The notes under the pieces: generated by a model | What the model was told of the DNA's origin: nothing | What the model saw: the letters and a program-made list of their open reading frames with translations, nothing else | The model's database searches: none | Origin: Spirochaetaceae bacterium | GTDB lineage: Bacteria; Spirochaetota; Spirochaetia; Treponematales; Breznakiellaceae | DNA length: 11,495 nucleotides | NCBI GenBank assembly: GCA_031257075.1 | Contig: JAIRPM010000046.1 | Span: forward strand, 1 to 11,495 | Direction of reading: 5' to 3' | Translations under genes and position numbers: made by a program | Shown: positions 6,692-11,495 of the stretch, in pieces | Layout of the letters: each line of letters opens with the position of its first letter | How positions within the stretch are numbered: the stretch's first letter is position 1

Positions 6692-7939
6692 ATGTTTAGA
6701 GTTTCTACAAACATGCCGAATGATGATATTCAATTCAGGCTCCGCAGGAAGGAAACGGAATTGAATAGTATACAGGCAAAAATCGCGGAACAGACGCGCC
6801 TGCACGAACTGCGCGACGACCCGATTGCCGCAAGCCATGCAGTGCGCTACCATTCGTACCTTGCGCGTTTGAATCGTTTTGAAACAAACAATCTCGATGC
6901 CAAGGAACATTACAACCTTGTTGATGTCTATATGCGCCAAGCCAATGACATTATGCAGCGTGTCCGCGAACTTGCCGTTACCGGCGCAACCGGTACTTTT
7001 ACGCAGGAAGATACCGCAAAAATGGGCGTTGAAATAAACGAACTTTTGAAAGAACTTGTCGCCATCGCCAACGCGACCGGCAAAGACGGCAAACAACTTT
7101 TTGCCGGCGATAAAGCCTTTACCCTGCCGTTCCGCACGGTTGAAGGCACAGTACCCGGCATTGGCAATGCGGACATTATCCGCGTGGAATACCGGGGCGC
7201 CGGCGCTGCCCGCCGTACGGAAATTTCTGACAATGCCTTTGCCACGCTGGATATTGCCGGCAGTGAAGCGTTTTGGGCGGAAAAAATGCAGGTTTTTTCC
7301 AATTACGACGCATCCGCCTACCAGACGGCCGGGGACGGTTCGTTTTTTGTTGACGGCACGGAAGTTTTTTTCAACGCAGGCGACAGCGCCGCCGCAATTG
7401 CCGCAAAAATAAACGATTCGGGCGCGCCGGTCAAAGCGTACATTGATACGGAAACGGGCGGTATAGCGCTGCAAGGTACGGATGCCCACCTTATTCAATT
7501 GGAAGATGCGCAAGGTTCGACCGTTCTCCGCGATTTGGGGCTTATCCTTGAAAACAGCGAACAAGGGATTACCGCATGGAATCCGAACGCGACCGTTACC
7601 GGCGGTTCGACTTTCGATGTGGTTATCGCGCTGCGGGACGCGCTTCTTCGCGGCGACCATAATTTTGCAGGCGGGCAAGGCATCGGCGGAATTGACGAGG
7701 CTATGGCAAACATACAGGCACGCATTACAGAAATAGGCGCACGGGCAATGCGGGTTGATTCAACATGGAAGCGGATAAACGAAGAAATTCCCAACGTTAC
7801 CGCCAGCCTTGACCGTGAGGCGGGTATCAACCTTGCCAGCGCCGCAATGGAACTAGGCATGCTTGATACGGCTCACAAAGCCGCCCTGCAAACAGCCGCC
7901 CGGATTCTTCCGCCCACTCTTTTGGACTTTTTGAGGTAA
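6692..7939 (+). CDS. flgL: Flagellar hook-filament junction protein FlgL (HAP3)
   Basis: Structural protein of the flagellum that joins hook (through FlgK) to filament. In spirochaetes the organelle lies in the periplasm. The 415-aa protein has the flagellin-like D0/D1 ends: the N-terminal helix MFRVSTNMPNDDIQFRLRRK, then the flagellin-type L-R-D-D-P segment at about 54-58. The C-terminal helix at 378-415 begins INLASAAMELGM and ends ILPPTLLDFLR, the usual FlgL ending. The middle (about 110-340) is an enlarged variable domain, which makes the protein longer than the roughly 317 aa of enteric FlgL, as is usual in Treponema. The start is ATG 6692 behind a strong GGGAGGA. A TATACT at 6633-6638 could serve as a -10 at the end of the PilZ gene. 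flgK, csrA and fliW, often neighbours of flgL, are not within this window on either side of it. Confidence 0.94.
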   Translation: MFRVSTNMPNDDIQFRLRRKETELNSIQAKIAEQTRLHELRDDPIAASHAVRYHSYLARLNRFETNNLDAKEHYNLVDVYMRQANDIMQRVRELAVTGATGTFTQEDTAKMGVEINELLKELVAIANATGKDGKQLFAGDKAFTLPFRTVEGTVPGIGNADIIRVEYRGAGAARRTEISDNAFATLDIAGSEAFWAEKMQVFSNYDASAYQTAGDGSFFVDGTEVFFNAGDSAAAIAAKINDSGAPVKAYIDTETGGIALQGTDAHLIQLEDAQGSTVLRDLGLILENSEQGITAWNPNATVTGGSTFDVVIALRDALLRGDHNFAGGQGIGGIDEAMANIQARITEIGARAMRVDSTWKRINEEIPNVTASLDREAGINLASAAMELGMLDTAHKAALQTAARILPPTLLDFLR

Positions 7940-7940
7940 T

Positions 7941-7972
7941 TAACAGCCCTCGCTTTTTTGTGAGGGCTGTTA
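7941..7972 (+). terminator. Strong hairpin directly after flgL
   Basis: taacagccctc (7941-7951) pairs perfectly with gagggctgtta (7962-7972). A G-U and a C-G pair inside give 13 pairs around a loop of six T. It begins 1 nt after the flgL stop. The T-run is in the loop rather than after the stem, so this is not a textbook rho-independent terminator. It most likely marks the 3' end of the flagellar transcript or stabilises it. Confidence 0.6.
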
Positions 7973-8005
7973 CGGGTATACTGTTTTGAAGATGAGGATA
8001 CAGAA

Positions 8006-8347
8006 TTGCAGCCAATGATAAAAGTTTTTTTGATTGATAAAACCGGTCATAGCGAAGCGTTTTGCGGGCCGGGCATGATTCGGCTGTTGGATGAAATCAA
8101 CCTGACGCGCAATGTGCGCAAAGCAAGCGCCAATATTGGCCTTTCGTACAGCAAAGCATGGAAATTGCTCCGGCTGGCGGAAGAATGTGCCGGTTTCCCG
8201 CTGATAGAACGCAGGCAAGGCGGCGCAGGCGGCGGCAGCGCTACGCTCAGCGAAAAAGGCATCCGTTTTCTGGAAAAGTATCATGCCTTGTTCGAAAAAT
8301 GTCAGGCAAGCGTAGAACAAATTTTTGCGGAAATTTGGACAGAATAA
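8006..8347 (+). CDS. Stand-alone ModE-type winged-helix DNA-binding protein
   Basis: A 113-aa protein matching only the N-terminal DNA-binding half of ModE, the molybdate-responsive regulator (LysR-like HTH). Residues 22-34 (PGMIRLLDEINLT) lead into the helix-turn-helix NVRKASANIGLSYSKAWKLL at 36-55. The wing PLIERRQGGAGGGSATLSEKG follows at 65-85, then a closing helix to the end. The molybdate-binding Mop/TOBE domains are absent, so it cannot sense molybdate as classical ModE does. Such single-domain forms exist in many genomes. The start is TTG 8006-8008, because GAGGA (7994-7998) is 7 nt upstream; the ATG at 8015 would leave a 16-nt spacing. It stands 33 nt beyond the post-flgL hairpin, and xseA begins 42 nt after its stop. 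No molybdate transporter (modABC) or molybdoenzyme gene is nearby. The target is unknown. Confidence 0.87.
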   Translation: MQPMIKVFLIDKTGHSEAFCGPGMIRLLDEINLTRNVRKASANIGLSYSKAWKLLRLAEECAGFPLIERRQGGAGGGSATLSEKGIRFLEKYHALFEKCQASVEQIFAEIWTE

Positions 8348-8377
8348 ACACCCCTATACGTTGAGTTTTATGCCCGC

Positions 8378-8383
8378 TATACT
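8378..8383 (+). promoter_or_regulatory. Possible -10 element immediately before xseA
   Basis: TATACT (5 of 6 consensus bases) ends 6 nt before the GTG start of xseA, so transcription starting at the usual distance would begin at the start codon. No good -35 is present at 16-18 nt spacing (tatacg at 17), so activity is uncertain. xseA may instead be expressed by read-through from the ModE-type gene. Confidence 0.35.
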
Positions 8384-8389
8384 GAGCCG

Positions 8390-9583
8390 GTGCAGACAGA
8401 GCGCAAATATACCGTTACAGAACTTACCGAACTTATACGCGGCGCGCTGGAAAATACCTTTTGCGGAGGAATTACAGTAGAAGGGGAAATTTCCAACTGC
8501 CGGCCATCCAGCATTGGGCATCTTTACTTTACACTCAAAGATGCTCATGCGATTATTTCCGCTGCTATGTTCAAAAACAGCCTGCGCGGGCTTGCTTTCC
8601 AGCCAAAAGATGGGATGCTGGTACGCGCCCGCGGCCGTATTTCGGTATATGCGCCCCGAGGTTCGTACCAGATAACGTGCGATTCGCTGGAATTAGCCGG
8701 AGAAGGCGATATCCTTGCCATGCTGGAACGGCGCAAACGCCAACTCGCCGCAGAAGGGCTTTTTGACGAAAACCGCAAGCGCCAATTGCCGCGTTTTCCC
8801 GAAAAGGTCGGCGTAGTCAGTTCGCCCACCGGCGCTGCTGTCCGCGATATTTTGAATGTACTGCGCCGGCGCGCTTTGGGGCTGGATGTGCTTATTCTGC
8901 CAGCCCTCGTGCAGGGCGTGGAAGCCGCTTCTGTCATTGCTGCCCGTATCCGGCAGGCAAACCAATGGCAACTTGCCGATGTACTTATCGTGGGGCGCGG
9001 AGGCGGTTCTATAGAAGATTTACTGCCTTTTAGCGATGAAATGGTGGTAAGGGCAATAGCCGAATCAAAAATCCCCATAGTCAGCGCAGTAGGACACGAA
9101 ATAGACTGGGCGCTTTCCGATTTCGCCGCCGACCTTCGCGCTCCTACCCCGTCAGCCGCTGCGGAACTCGTAAGCGAAAACAGGGGCGAAGCGTTGCTCT
9201 GGGTGCGAAACCAAGCGGCAAATTTATACACATCTATACGCGCCCGCGCTGAAACATGCCGTTTGTTGCTTAAACCCTTCAATTTAACCGAGATTGAACA
9301 CCGTTTTCGCGGCATCCTTCAGCCTTATCTTGTCCGTCTGGATGATGCAAAAGAAAATCTGCTGTCCGCCTTCCGCGAACATCTTGCATTTATTCGGAGC
9401 ATTCTTGAACGCCGCCGCGCCGTGCTTGAAACGGCAAGTCCGCTTGCTGTACTTGAACGCGGTTTTTCCATTGTTACCAATACTCGCACGGGCAAACTGG
9501 TGCGCAGGCAGCAAGATGTTCAAGCGGCGGATATAGTGAACATAAGGCCGGCACATGGCCTGATAACGGCAAAAGTTGAATAA
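8390..9583 (+). CDS. xseA: Exodeoxyribonuclease VII large subunit
   Basis: Catalytic large subunit of exonuclease VII, which degrades single-stranded DNA from both ends to oligonucleotides in mismatch repair and damage tolerance. It works with several small XseB subunits. The 397-aa length is slightly below the roughly 450 aa of E. coli XseA but complete. The N-terminal OB fold (about 8-105) starts YTVTELTELIRGALENTF and includes VEGEISNCRPSSIGHLYFTL. The catalytic domain shows KVGVVSSPTGAAVRDIL at 139-155, GRGGGSIEDLLPF at 202-214 and VGHEIDWALSDFAADLRAPTPSAAAE from 234. The coiled-coil stalk region (about 262-345) and the C-terminal ERGFSIV segment at 356-362 follow. The start is GTG 8390; only GAG stands close upstream, so translation signals are weak. 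xseB, often directly downstream, is not here: a convergent tRNA gene follows. Confidence 0.97.
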   Translation: MQTERKYTVTELTELIRGALENTFCGGITVEGEISNCRPSSIGHLYFTLKDAHAIISAAMFKNSLRGLAFQPKDGMLVRARGRISVYAPRGSYQITCDSLELAGEGDILAMLERRKRQLAAEGLFDENRKRQLPRFPEKVGVVSSPTGAAVRDILNVLRRRALGLDVLILPALVQGVEAASVIAARIRQANQWQLADVLIVGRGGGSIEDLLPFSDEMVVRAIAESKIPIVSAVGHEIDWALSDFAADLRAPTPSAAAELVSENRGEALLWVRNQAANLYTSIRARAETCRLLLKPFNLTEIEHRFRGILQPYLVRLDDAKENLLSAFREHLAFIRSILERRRAVLETASPLAVLERGFSIVTNTRTGKLVRRQQDVQAADIVNIRPAHGLITAKVE

Positions 9584-9594
9584 ACCCGCTGTTG

Positions 9595-9628
9595 TTTTTT
9601 CTGGCCGGTAGTATGCCGGCCAAAAAAA
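9595..9628. terminator. Hairpin between convergent xseA and tRNA-Ser
   Basis: tggccgg (9602-9608) and ccggcca (9616-9622) form a 7-bp GC-rich stem with a G-U next to the 5-nt loop. Six T (9595-9600) and six A (9623-9628) extend it by six pairs, with one bulged C at 9601. It begins 11 nt after the xseA stop and ends 9 nt beyond the 3' end of the minus-strand tRNA. On the minus strand the T-run comes right after the tRNA and before the stem, so it could end the tRNA transcript. For xseA the T-run is on the wrong side of the hairpin. Confidence 0.55.
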
Positions 9629-9637
9629 TCCCGCAAC

Positions 9638-9724
9638 CGGAGCAGGGGGGATTCGAACCCCCGGAACCCGTAAGAGCTCAATGGTTTTCGAAACCATCTC
9701 CTTCAACCGCTCGGACACCGCTCC
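9638..9724 (-). tRNA. tRNA-Ser(CGA)
   Basis: Class II tRNA of 87 nt that decodes UCG. The acceptor arm GGAGCGG pairs with CTGCTCC (one G-U), followed by discriminator G. The anticodon stem ATGGT/ACCAT holds the 7-nt loop TTCGAAA with anticodon CGA. The long variable arm is GAGCTC/GGGTTC. The T arm is GGGGG/CCCCC with loop TTCGAAT. The 3' CCA is not encoded (GTT follows the discriminator), so CCA must be added by the nucleotidyltransferase. The gene has its own promoter at 9843-9871 and a leader of about 110 nt. No other tRNA lies beside it. Confidence 0.96.
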
Positions 9725-9804
9725 CGCAATATGCCAAAACCAGAAGCCCCGGCTTATTACGCTGTTACGCAGCCCGCATTACAAACGCACGAAACTGCAA
9801 TACC

Positions 9805-9835
9805 GTGTACAAACATTCAGAAAATTTCTGTACAC
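9805..9835. promoter_or_regulatory. Nested dyad at the tRNA-Ser transcript start
   Basis: gtgtaca (9805-9811) and tgtacac (9829-9835) form a perfect 7-bp inverted repeat with 17 nt between. Inside lies a second short palindrome on the theme cagaaa/tttctg. On the minus strand the dyad begins within a base or so of the predicted transcript start (about 9836). It could be an operator over the initiation site or a hairpin at the 5' end of the precursor tRNA. No known binding protein is assigned. Confidence 0.45.
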
Positions 9836-9842
9836 CGCGCCT

Positions 9843-9871
9843 ATCATAGCAAAAGCGCGCCAAAATAACAA
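9843..9871 (-). promoter_or_regulatory. Promoter of tRNA-Ser
   Basis: On the minus strand TTGTTA (9866-9871), a 17-nt spacer and TATGAT (9843-9848) match sigma70 consensus at 4/6 and 5/6. Transcription would start near 9836, giving a leader of about 110 nt removed in tRNA maturation. The rest of the 245-bp gap up to the binding-protein gene (9872-9969) shows only a small GC-rich hairpin near 9911-9926 and no gene. Confidence 0.68.
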
Positions 9872-9969
9872 GCATAGGGTAGAATGCATTGGACAAGGAT
9901 CGCGGAATGCACGGCCAGAGGCCCGTTCCACCGACGGCGCTTTCCCTATTTCCTGCTCAAGTTGGCGGG

Positions 9970-10794
9970 TTATTCATACTGAAAAATATCTTCACCAAAA
10001 TAGCGTTCTGATAGTTCGCGGAGTTTGCCATTTTCACGCAAAACCGCGATAAGCGTGTCGCATTTGGCCGCTAAATCGCCATAGTTCCGGTTAAAAAGCG
10101 GGTAAGTTGGAATGGCGCGGTACGGAACATAGGCAAGCCTGTCCGCATAACGGTGCCACGCGCCATCCGGCGCTTCTACCTGGGTTTGGAACGACAATTT
10201 TATATCAAAAAAAGCATCGTAGCGGCTTTCGATAAGCCATGTATACGCATCGGGAATGATGAACACATCAGAGGCAATAAGTTTTACCGGCGTATCCGGG
10301 TGCGCCGCGTTAAAATCCTCGATGATGGGCCACTGGGCGCTCTGCGGCGGCACCGGCACAAGTTTGCCGCTAAACCGGGCAAAACTTTCCATATCATGAA
10401 TCTGCTTCGCGTTTTCTTTCCGAAACGCTATCCCGATAATACTAACCGCGCTGTTATGCTGCGGAATGATGAACTTTTTTTTGCGTTCTTCGGTCAGCCA
10501 AGCGCCTTTGGTGCCCAGCGCATACTTTCCCGTCTCGATACCGATAAGCAGGTCATCATCCGATGTCCCTACAAATTCGAATTCATAGTCCGGCAGCAGA
10601 GCGTCAATCTCCCGCAAGACCGCAATTTCAAAGCCATCGGACTCGCCCTTCTCATTGATAAAGCCATAAGGGACATACGTTTGCGTATGCGCCGAGCGCA
10701 CCTTTTGCACGGCGGCGCTGTTCGTTTTCGCCTTTTTGCCTGAGCAAGATAGAACCAGCAATGCCGCCGGCAGTAAAAGCCATTTTGTATTCAT
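9970..10794 (-). CDS. Substrate-binding lipoprotein, solute-binding family 3 (amino-acid type)
   Basis: A 274-aa exported lipoprotein of the bacterial extracellular solute-binding family 3, which delivers polar amino acids or related small solutes to an ABC permease. The signal peptide MNTKWLLLPAALLVLSC ends in a spirochaete-style lipobox, with lipidation at C17 and a lysine-rich linker after it. The mature part follows the family pattern: YVPYGFINEKGESDGFEI at 40-57 with the G-F-E-I motif, GIETGKYALG at 85-94, the conserved segment LTEERKKKFIIP at 100-111, and a second-lobe segment YDAFFDIKLSF at 192-202. The ATG at 10792 is preceded by GAGGAG at 9 nt. No permease or ATPase gene lies beside it in the window, so it is an orphan binding protein or a sensor. 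It could alternatively feed a two-component or methyl-accepting sensory partner. The ligand cannot be told from sequence. Confidence 0.9.
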   Translation of the reverse strand: MNTKWLLLPAALLVLSCSGKKAKTNSAAVQKVRSAHTQTYVPYGFINEKGESDGFEIAVLREIDALLPDYEFEFVGTSDDDLLIGIETGKYALGTKGAWLTEERKKKFIIPQHNSAVSIIGIAFRKENAKQIHDMESFARFSGKLVPVPPQSAQWPIIEDFNAAHPDTPVKLIASDVFIIPDAYTWLIESRYDAFFDIKLSFQTQVEAPDGAWHRYADRLAYVPYRAIPTYPLFNRNYGDLAAKCDTLIAVLRENGKLRELSERYFGEDIFQYE

Positions 10795-10825
10795 ACCAAT
10801 ATACTCCTCTATTTCGATATGCCAT

Positions 10826-10855
10826 ATATCCTATATCTTTACTAGGATATAGTAA
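10826..10855. promoter_or_regulatory. Two overlapping inverted repeats upstream of the family-3 binding protein
   Basis: atatccta (10826-10833) with taggatat (10843-10850) is a perfect 8-bp repeat with 9 nt between. ttacta (10839-10844) with tagtaa (10850-10855) is a perfect 6-bp repeat with 5 nt between. They share bases, so as RNA only one could form at a time; as DNA they could be an operator. The dyads lie 32-61 bp upstream of the ATG of the minus-strand gene. Confidence 0.5.
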
Positions 10856-10897
10856 CAGTATGCAAAAATGAAAAAAAGCGCAAGTATCTAAGACAAC

Positions 10898-10911
10898 GCT
10901 GATTAAATTGA
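10898..10911. repeat. Second copy of the gctgattaaattga core
   Basis: These 14 bases are identical to 153-166 in the loop side of the palindrome at the left end of the window, more than 10 kb away. Here the second arm of that palindrome is absent (actctccggc follows), so this would be a partial or decayed copy, or a coincidental match. Confidence 0.5.
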
Positions 10912-11023
10912 CTCTCCGGCAAGCCTTTAATTTTTGAGTCTTGCCGCATCAACATTGTCCTAACAAATAAAGCCTGATTTCCAAGCCGGCGCTTGCGGTA
11001 GTAGTGAAAATTACACAACTCAC

Positions 11024-11053
11024 TTGACAATTTCCGTTACCCTGTGTTACAAT
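11024..11053 (+). promoter_or_regulatory. Strong extended -10 promoter of the sugar-binding protein gene
   Basis: A perfect -35 TTGACA (11024-11029), an 18-nt spacer and -10 TACAAT (11048-11053) preceded by TGT, so the extended -10 motif TGnTACAAT is present. The predicted start is near 11060 and leaves a leader of about 104 nt before the ATG, which contains two hairpins. This is the best promoter in the window, as expected for an abundant binding lipoprotein. Confidence 0.8.
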
Positions 11054-11079
11054 AAATAATCAGATATGCTAAGGAAGCA

Positions 11080-11107
11080 CTGATTTATGTAATCGAGCGT
11101 AAATCGG
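11080..11107 (+). repeat. Palindrome in the sugar-binding gene leader, related to the repeat core
   Basis: ctgattta (11080-11087) and taaatcgg (11100-11107) pair over 8 bp with one G-U around a 12-nt loop. The arms resemble those of the palindrome at 145-184 (ctgattaa ... ttaatcgg), and a similar tga(g)-type segment lies in the loop. It falls inside the predicted 5' leader of the lipoprotein mRNA. Confidence 0.5.
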
Positions 11108-11123
11108 CCTTTCTCTACATCTT

Positions 11124-11150
11124 GCGGACAATGTATGTTCGCTGTTTTTT
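11124..11150 (+). terminator. Terminator-like hairpin with U-tract in the leader (candidate attenuator)
   Basis: gcggaca (11124-11130) pairs with tgttcgc (11136-11142), 7 bp with one G-U, around the loop atgta. TGTTTTTT (11143-11150) follows at once. This is the arrangement of a rho-independent terminator, and it is the only hairpin in the window with a T-run on the correct side. It lies between the promoter at 11024-11053 and the Shine-Dalgarno AGGAGG at 11154-11159, so it would act on this gene's own transcript. Confidence 0.55.
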
Positions 11151-11163
11151 ATTAGGAGGAATA

Positions 11164-11495
11164 ATGAAGACAAGAAAAATTGGAATGATGGCGGCGGCGC
11201 TGATAGTTGCTGCCGCGGTTCTTGCGGTCTTTGCAGGCTGCCAGAAGAAGAAAGAAACCGGCAAGAGCACGGTCGGTGTGGTAATGCCCACCCGCTCTGA
11301 GGAACGCTGGAACAAGGACGGCAACGCCGTCAAGGCAGGGCTCGAAAAACTCGGCTACGCTGTGGAGTTGCAGTTTTCGGACGATGACATCCCCACCCAG
11401 ACGCGCCAGATTGACGACCTTATCACAAAGGGTGTTAAGGTGCTTGTTATCGCGTCCATAGACGGCTCGGCGCTTTCCAACCAACTCGCCAATGC
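11164..11495 (+). CDS. chvE: ChvE-like sugar ABC transporter substrate-binding lipoprotein (5' part)
   Basis: Only the first 110 codons are in the window; the gene runs off the right edge. The product is a periplasm-facing lipoprotein that binds monosaccharides for an ABC importer. The signal peptide (basic MKTRK, hydrophobic 8-24) ends in the lipobox VFAGC with C26 lipidated, then a lysine-rich linker. The mature start VGVVMPTRSEERWNKDG is the typical first strand and ligand loop of ChvE/multiple-monosaccharide-binding proteins. It is followed by LGYAVELQFSDDDIPTQTRQ and KGVKVLVIASIDGSALSNQL (strands and helices of lobe 1, with D-D-D-x-P-x-Q typical of this subgroup). The start ATG 11164 lies 4 nt after AGGAGG. 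The ATPase and permease genes (gguA/gguB-like) would be expected beyond the window. The codons are more GC-ending than in the neighbours, in line with high expression. Confidence 0.88.
   Translation, partial: MKTRKIGMMAAALIVAAAVLAVFAGCQKKKETGKSTVGVVMPTRSEERWNKDGNAVKAGLEKLGYAVELQFSDDDIPTQTRQIDDLITKGVKVLVIASIDGSALSNQLAN

Larger units (their letters stand above)
10795..11163. other. 369-bp divergent intergenic region with several dyads
   Basis: No gene is visible here. It separates two divergent binding-lipoprotein genes. From left to right it holds overlapping dyads before the family-3 gene (10826-10855), a short T-rich minus-strand segment, a copy of the repeat core gctgattaaattga (10898-10911), an inverted repeat cggcaag/cttgccg (10917-10923 with 10940-10946, 16-nt loop), the promoter of the plus-strand gene (11024-11053), a palindrome related to the repeat core (11080-11107), and a terminator-like hairpin (11124-11150) ahead of the ribosome binding site. 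No clear -35/-10 pair was found for the minus-strand gene. Confidence 0.7.

Noticed and set aside
6677..7678. A 333-codon open frame on the minus strand opposite flgL
   Set aside because: It lies wholly inside flgL, reads as a low-complexity mix of basic and hydrophobic residues with no known motif, and has no ribosome site; it is a shadow of flgL codon bias.
8361..8383. TTGAGT followed by TATACT before xseA as a full promoter
   Set aside because: The spacer would be only 11 nt, too short for sigma70; only the -10-like hexamer is kept, at low confidence.
8545..9315. A 256-codon open frame on the minus strand opposite xseA
   Set aside because: It is serine/arginine-rich antisense of conserved xseA codons, with no recognisable domain.
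9638..9724. The tRNA-Ser gene as an integration site for a mobile element
   Set aside because: No integrase, no direct repeat of the tRNA 3' end and no foreign-looking genes are seen nearby.
10153..10743. A 196-codon open frame on the plus strand opposite the family-3 binding protein
   Set aside because: It overlaps a convincing lipoprotein gene and is an arginine-rich shadow without a start signal.
11131..11163. An earlier in-frame ATG for the ChvE-like gene at 11131
   Set aside because: It sits in the loop of the hairpin, has no ribosome site, would add a non-basic start to the signal peptide, and the ATG at 11164 has an AGGAGG in place.
1..11495. CRISPR array, transposon or prophage
   Set aside because: No regularly spaced repeats, no transposase, integrase or phage structural gene is present on either strand.

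Overview
The window looks like chromosomal DNA of a spirochaete, most likely a Treponema of moderate GC content (the group that includes the insect-gut treponemes). The evidence is a long spirochaete-style FlgL, several lipoproteins with loose lipoboxes, a flagellar gene preceded by a membrane-anchored PilZ protein, and mixed ATG/GTG/TTG start codons. The genus assignment is inference; no rRNA or marker gene in the window settles it. I see no prophage, transposase, CRISPR array or biosynthetic cluster.

Layout. Positions 2-145 hold the last 47 codons of a plus-strand gene, probably a small HTH regulator. It converges, across a 17-bp-stem palindrome (145-184), on a minus-strand block: purD (GMP/AMP precursor synthesis), glgC (ADP-glucose for glycogen) and a MoxR-type AAA+ ATPase tucked 8 nt behind glgC. 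From about 4.0 kb the plus strand carries an AraC-family regulator (divergent from purD), a spirochaete-type protein of unknown function, a PilZ (c-di-GMP receptor) protein with one membrane segment, flgL (hook-filament junction), a stand-alone ModE-type DNA-binding domain, and xseA (exonuclease VII large subunit). A minus-strand tRNA-Ser(CGA) with a clear promoter and a palindromic leader follows. Then comes a minus-strand family-3 substrate-binding lipoprotein. Finally a plus-strand ChvE-like sugar-binding lipoprotein runs off the right edge.

How the genes relate. The unknown protein, PilZ protein and flgL are closely spaced and probably form one flagellar/c-di-GMP transcription unit that ends at a hairpin at 7941-7972. 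glgC and the MoxR gene are probably co-transcribed from a good promoter at 2551-2580. The two solute-binding lipoproteins are divergently transcribed from a 369-bp intergenic region rich in dyads. It contains an extended -10 promoter for the sugar-binding gene and a terminator-like hairpin just upstream of its ribosome binding site, which suggests attenuation.

Most genes here are ordinary. The observations most worth checking are: the candidate attenuator in the sugar-binding gene leader; a palindromic repeat whose core recurs at the other end of the window; several genes whose best -10 hexamer lies exactly 6 nt before the start codon and which lack a well-placed Shine-Dalgarno (possible leaderless mRNAs); overlapping dyads before the family-3 binding protein; and the conserved-looking unknown protein coupled to PilZ and flgL.
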